Below are positions 60,524-64,000 of a DNA stretch of 64,000 bases, one piece after another. The DNA comes from Leishmania martiniquensis. Its lineage: Eukaryota > Euglenozoa > Kinetoplastea > Trypanosomatida > Trypanosomatidae. Under the pieces are notes generated by a model, which searched no databases, had not been told where the DNA came from, and saw nothing but the letters and a program-made list of their open reading frames with translations. Location: NCBI RefSeq assembly GCF_017916325.1, contig NC_090143.1, forward strand, positions 408,501 through 472,500, given 5' to 3'. Each line of letters begins with the position of its first letter. The stretch's first letter is position 1. Made by a program: the position numbers and the translations under genes.

Positions 60524-61855
60524 ATGCCGCCCCCGCTTTCGTCACCAGGAAGAGCCTCCACCTCCTGCGCGGCGGCAGGCGTCGCCACTGCCAACGTTGT
60601 CACCACCGGTAGCAGCAGCATCAGCAGGAGCGGCTGCTACCTCCTCGTATGGGTCGAGGGGGGAGAGATGCCGGTGTACGCGTGCACCGCACCTCTTCCT
60701 TTTAGGGGGACCTCCAGGCCGTTCCACTCTGCGGCTACTGCAGGTTTCGCTGCCGTTCCAGCGGTGAACGTTGTGGCGCTGCGGCGCTTCTTTGCCGCTG
60801 TCGCTCTTCTTTCATCCCCGCCGCCGACAGCGGAGGCTAGGGCAGGCAGTCATCGAGCAGCGGTGCCTTGCGGCTACTCTTCCGCTCTGGGGACGTCAGT
60901 GCTGCACGCCGCCCTTCCACAGGGCCTTGTGAGCGCGTTCGGCGCGTCACTTCCGTACTACTGCGTGGCCGTGTTAGCCCCAGACACTGCTGCCGCAGTC
61001 GACAAAGAGCTGGTGGCCTGGCTGGTCTCCAGTGCGGTGGCGGCGCTGCGCCCCGAGTCGTGGGCAACGCAGCCGTTGTCGACTGGGCAGGCGCACAGCG
61101 CGGTGCTTCTAGCGCCTCCCGCTGATGCCCCAGACTTGTGTTCGCAGCTTGGCGAGTACGGCGCTGCCGAGGTCAGCAGGGCTCATGCCGACGCCGCTGC
61201 GATGGAGAGCTATGGCGTTCGAGAGGTGCTGACGGACAGTGCCGCTCAGTCTTCCCTCGCCGCGGTGCTGGAGGAGTTCGGGTCGTGCCGTGACTCGCCG
61301 GTTGCTACTGCGATCAGCACCCTTCTCCGAAGTTGCTGGGCACCTTTCGTGATGCCGCCCCCCGCCGCTGCAGCTCCCGTGCGCATCTCGCTCGCTGGGT
61401 ATTTCATCCTTCCGTACCCGCCCTGCTCTCATGCGAGCGGCGAGGCGCACCGTGTTGAGGCCGCCACCGAAGGCTGTGCCGTTGTATCTCCAGTGCTCAC
61501 GCTGCACGCGTGCTCGGCAGACTGCCGAGAGGCGCTGCGCCTCCTCGCTGCTTTTTGCAGTGGCCGCGCAAGCGACCTCGAGCAAGCTCATTGCACGGCC
61601 ACCGCGCCTCTTGCAGTCCTCCCCCTCGGTGACAGCAGCGGTGGCGGCAGTGCGGCGGCCCTGATCGCGGCCAGCGCCGGATGTGTGCACCCCCATGCGG
61701 TTCTGTACCAGGTGGTGCTGGCCCACTGCGAGCGTCCCCTCTGCGGCGCGGCTGCCGGCCGCGCAGCAGCCTATGTCCACTACTTGAGCACCAGCGAGGT
61801 CGCTGCCTGGGGAACGCCCTGGCATCCCGACGCGCTACTCAGCGTGTGGGCATGA
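60524..61855 (+). CDS. Ala-rich conserved hypothetical protein
   Basis: 443 residues from the ATG at 60524. About a quarter of residues are Ala. Alternating hydrophobic strands and helices (GCYLLVWVEGGEMPVYAC near the start, ALRRFFAAVALLSS, YYCVAVLAPDT, RISLAGYFILPYP, LYQVVLAHCERPLCG) suggest a globular alpha/beta fold, possibly longin-like at the N-terminus, but this is weak. No TM or catalytic motif. GC-rich codon use matches neighbours. Confidence 0.6.
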   Translation: MPPPLSSPGRASTSCAAAGVATANVVTTGSSSISRSGCYLLVWVEGGEMPVYACTAPLPFRGTSRPFHSAATAGFAAVPAVNVVALRRFFAAVALLSSPPPTAEARAGSHRAAVPCGYSSALGTSVLHAALPQGLVSAFGASLPYYCVAVLAPDTAAAVDKELVAWLVSSAVAALRPESWATQPLSTGQAHSAVLLAPPADAPDLCSQLGEYGAAEVSRAHADAAAMESYGVREVLTDSAAQSSLAAVLEEFGSCRDSPVATAISTLLRSCWAPFVMPPPAAAAPVRISLAGYFILPYPPCSHASGEAHRVEAATEGCAVVSPVLTLHACSADCREALRLLAAFCSGRASDLEQAHCTATAPLAVLPLGDSSGGGSAAALIAASAGCVHPHAVLYQVVLAHCERPLCGAAAGRAAAYVHYLSTSEVAAWGTPWHPDALLSVWA

Positions 61856-62258
61856 CGTGCTTCTTGTGGCGTATGTGCCCGTGTGTGTGCGTGGATGTGC
61901 ACACTGAGAATGAAGAGAACTGCCTTTCTACCGCTGCACATGCTCCTGCCTTTGTGTGCGCCTGCAGCTGCGCTGCCTGCGCCATTGGCGGCGCTCCGTG
62001 GATGTGCTACTCGGCATCTGTCGCGGTGAAGCGTGGCGCCCGCTCGCTTCCTGTGTGTCCGCGCGCCGTCTGCGGGATGACTTTCTTCCTGCTGTCTCTC
62101 TTTCCCTCCACTGCCCCCCCCCGTCTGTCACCTGACTGCCTTTTTCCTCTCTCCTCCCATCGCACCTCCTCGCAGGCACAATTCGCACATCGAGGCCGCC
62201 CTTTTCTCTCCCGCCACCTCTCTATCCTTCCCTCCCCTCAGCCCTCTCACCAGTCACG
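61856..62258. other. Spacer with polypyrimidine tract before the DDAH gene
   Basis: A pyrimidine-rich region (62090-62165) ends in CTCCTCGCAG near 62176, with a second CCCTCAG near 62241. Either could be the spliced-leader acceptor. Confidence 0.5.
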
Positions 62259-63119
62259 ATGACGAAACTGACTGTTGTGTGCCGCGCCGTGTCGAGTGCG
62301 CTCCAGAAGCAGACGTGTGAGCTGACGTGCATCGAGCGCCAGGAGATTTCGCTCCCTATCGTCCAGGATGAACACGAGGCGTACGTGCGCGTGTTCAAGG
62401 AGATGATCGAGCAAGGCTACAACATCGACCTGATCGAGCTGCCGGCGCTGAATGAACTGCCAGACTCGATGTTCGTGGAGGACGTGTCGATGCTGTACAA
62501 CACGTGCGCCGTCATCACGCGCCCTGGTGCGCCGTCGCGGCGCCCGGAGGTGGACCCGATTGTGGACATGGTGAAGGGGCTGCGCCCAGAGAACTACCGC
62601 ATCCAAGAGCCGGGCACTGTCGACGGCGGCGACGTGCTGCATGTTGCGAACTCGAGGTACGTGTTCGTGGGCAAGTCAACGCGCTCGAACGACGCGGGGT
62701 TCTTGCAGATGAAGGAGTACCTCGGCAAGCAAGGGCTGGAGTGCGTGCAGTGTGTTGTGAGGCATTGCTTGCACCTGAAGTGTGCGGTGAGCTCTTTGTC
62801 AGAAGACACGCTGCTGCTGAGCCCTCAGTGGGTCGACCCGACGATATTCACGTCGCGCGGGTTCGAAGTGATCGAGGTGGCCGAATGTGAGCCGGATGGC
62901 GCAAACGTGCTGACTTTCATCGCGGAGAAGGACGGCAAGCCGCTGCGCACGATAGTGTCGGCCGCTGCGTTCCCCAAGACTGCGTTGCGCATCAAGGCGT
63001 TCGCGGAAGCGGAGACTGCGCAGGGCCGCCCGACGCGCCACGTGATATTGAAGGCGGACGAGATGGCGAAGGCGGAGGGCTCGCTGACATGCTGCTCGCT
63101 TCTGTGCTACTGCCCGTAG
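62259..63119 (+). CDS. Dimethylarginine dimethylaminohydrolase (DDAH)-like hydrolase
   Basis: 286 residues, the usual DDAH length. The family hydrolyses N-omega-methylated arginine to citrulline and methylamines. Landmarks: LPDSMFVEDV at 68-76 (substrate carboxylates), EPGTVDGGDVLHV at 117-129, His172 in LHLKCAVSSL (catalytic His), and the nucleophile in the C-terminal SLTCCSLLC (Cys278 or Cys279). The overall order is that of the pentein (amidinotransferase) fold; arginine deiminase is less likely because of length and the C-terminal TCCS signature. It ends with an unusually Cys-rich tail. Likely cytosolic; a role in methylarginine turnover is inferred from arginine-methylating enzymes being abundant in kinetoplastids. 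Confidence 0.9.
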   Translation: MTKLTVVCRAVSSALQKQTCELTCIERQEISLPIVQDEHEAYVRVFKEMIEQGYNIDLIELPALNELPDSMFVEDVSMLYNTCAVITRPGAPSRRPEVDPIVDMVKGLRPENYRIQEPGTVDGGDVLHVANSRYVFVGKSTRSNDAGFLQMKEYLGKQGLECVQCVVRHCLHLKCAVSSLSEDTLLLSPQWVDPTIFTSRGFEVIEVAECEPDGANVLTFIAEKDGKPLRTIVSAAAFPKTALRIKAFAEAETAQGRPTRHVILKADEMAKAEGSLTCCSLLCYCP

Positions 63120-64000
63120 GCGCTTGACTTGCTTGAGCGCGTTCCACCGGCGGCAGAGGGGGAGGGGAAGATGGCATTGGAGCGTTTTCTTCCCCTCTCC
63201 GCTCCCTGCTGTCACGGCTGTGTGCCCTGTGTGCTGTGTCTGAATGTGTGCACACGTAGTGCGCATCCTTCGCGACATCGTCAGGCTTCCACAGCACAAG
63301 GGTGCGTGCTGTGTGACATGCGCTCGAGCTCATTTCTACACAGACACACACTCTCACGAGTCGACGCGCACGGTACATCGAGGCGAGAGGAGGGGGGCGT
63401 GAGGCGGAACAGAATCGCTGTTCGGCAGGCCGCCTAACCCCATTGAGCCGCCGCCCTCTCCGCTCGTGCCGTCTTTGTGCTTCTTTGCCTTTGCCTTTCT
63501 TTTCTTTCGATTTCTTTTGTTTCGCAATCGTGTCTCGGTGTGTGCGTGTGGGCGGGCGGGATGGGGGCGTGTGAGGGGGATGGGCGGGAAATCGTCGGCT
63601 TCCAAACCTGATAAGCACTGAGACATCCTCTGCCCGCCCTTCTCTCTGCCCCCTTTACCCACCACCGCCAATTCAGGAGACACGCTCGGCCACATGCTTC
63701 TGCTTCTGCTTCCCCCCTCCCCTTCACCCCGCTCGCGTATACGCGGCTGCGCACACACAGGCCCGCACGGCAGTCTCACCACTCGATGCACCGCCTGTGT
63801 GCGAGTAGGTGTGCTTGCTGGTCAAAGACGCGCGAGTGTCTGTGTGTGTGTGCGAGGTGTCCTCCCGCTCCCTTTCTCTCCTCTGCTTCGTTTCCTCCGC
63901 CTCTTTGGCTGTCTTTATTCGTCCTTCTAACGACTGGGCCGTATGGTGCTCGTGATTAGCTTTTACCTAACGTAATCTTCGCCCCTCTCCCGCTAGCGTC
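63120..64000. other. Downstream spacer to right edge
   Basis: CT-rich (63640-63660, 63870-63905) with TG tracts (63838-63852). No start of a further gene is visible before the edge. Confidence 0.5.

Overview
The window looks like nuclear DNA of a trypanosomatid close to Leishmania. The main reasons are the long, intron-less, GC3-rich genes that all lie on one strand. They are separated by 0.4-2.5 kb spacers full of polypyrimidine tracts and CA/TG/TA microsatellites, as expected for a polycistronic unit processed by trans-splicing. There are also several SIDER-type degenerate retroposons. Part of a TATE-like tyrosine-recombinase element favours a Viannia-type Leishmania or a relative such as Porcisia or Endotrypanum; that taxon call is inference. 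From memory, the STI1 neighbourhood corresponds to Leishmania chromosome 8, which should be checked.

Layout. (1) 1-2.8 kb, minus strand: the 5' part of a TATE-like element, with a Gag-like protein, an Ulp1-like protease domain and the start of a tyrosine recombinase. Gag and protease are linked by a textbook -1 programmed frameshift signal: slippery A-AAA-AAC, 6-nt spacer, 13-bp stem. (2) 2.8-7.6 kb: the element's leader, then a gene-poor, compositionally odd island and a relic SIDER in antisense. (3) 7.65-9.5 kb: two plus-strand genes with lower GC than the rest, an SDE2-like ubiquitin-fold protein and a ZSWIM2/MEX-like SWIM-RING-ZZ-RING ubiquitin ligase, followed by a SIDER. (4) 10.9-64 kb: an ordinary plus-strand polycistron. 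In order it holds a mitochondrial-type hypothetical protein, STI1/HOP, an EFHC/RIB72 DM10 protein, PRPP synthetase, a WD-type protein, exocyst Sec3, a membrane-anchored TPMT-like methyltransferase, a helical-repeat mitochondrial protein, SLU7, threonine dehydratase, IFT121/WDR35, a small single-TM protein, two SIDERs flanking an antisense relic gene and one conserved unknown, RNF10, a coiled-coil protein, a 101-residue protein, an Ala-rich unknown, and a DDAH-like hydrolase.

The polycistron genes are a functional mixture, as usual in kinetoplastids: flagellar (RIB72-like, IFT121), secretion (Sec3), splicing (SLU7), chaperone (STI1), metabolism (PRPS, threonine dehydratase, DDAH) and ubiquitin (RNF10). 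Expression control is expected to be post-transcriptional, so the SIDERs and a long near-perfect inverted repeat in a spacer at 59.58-59.77 kb are the most likely regulatory elements. No tRNA, rRNA, snRNA or CRISPR array was recognised.
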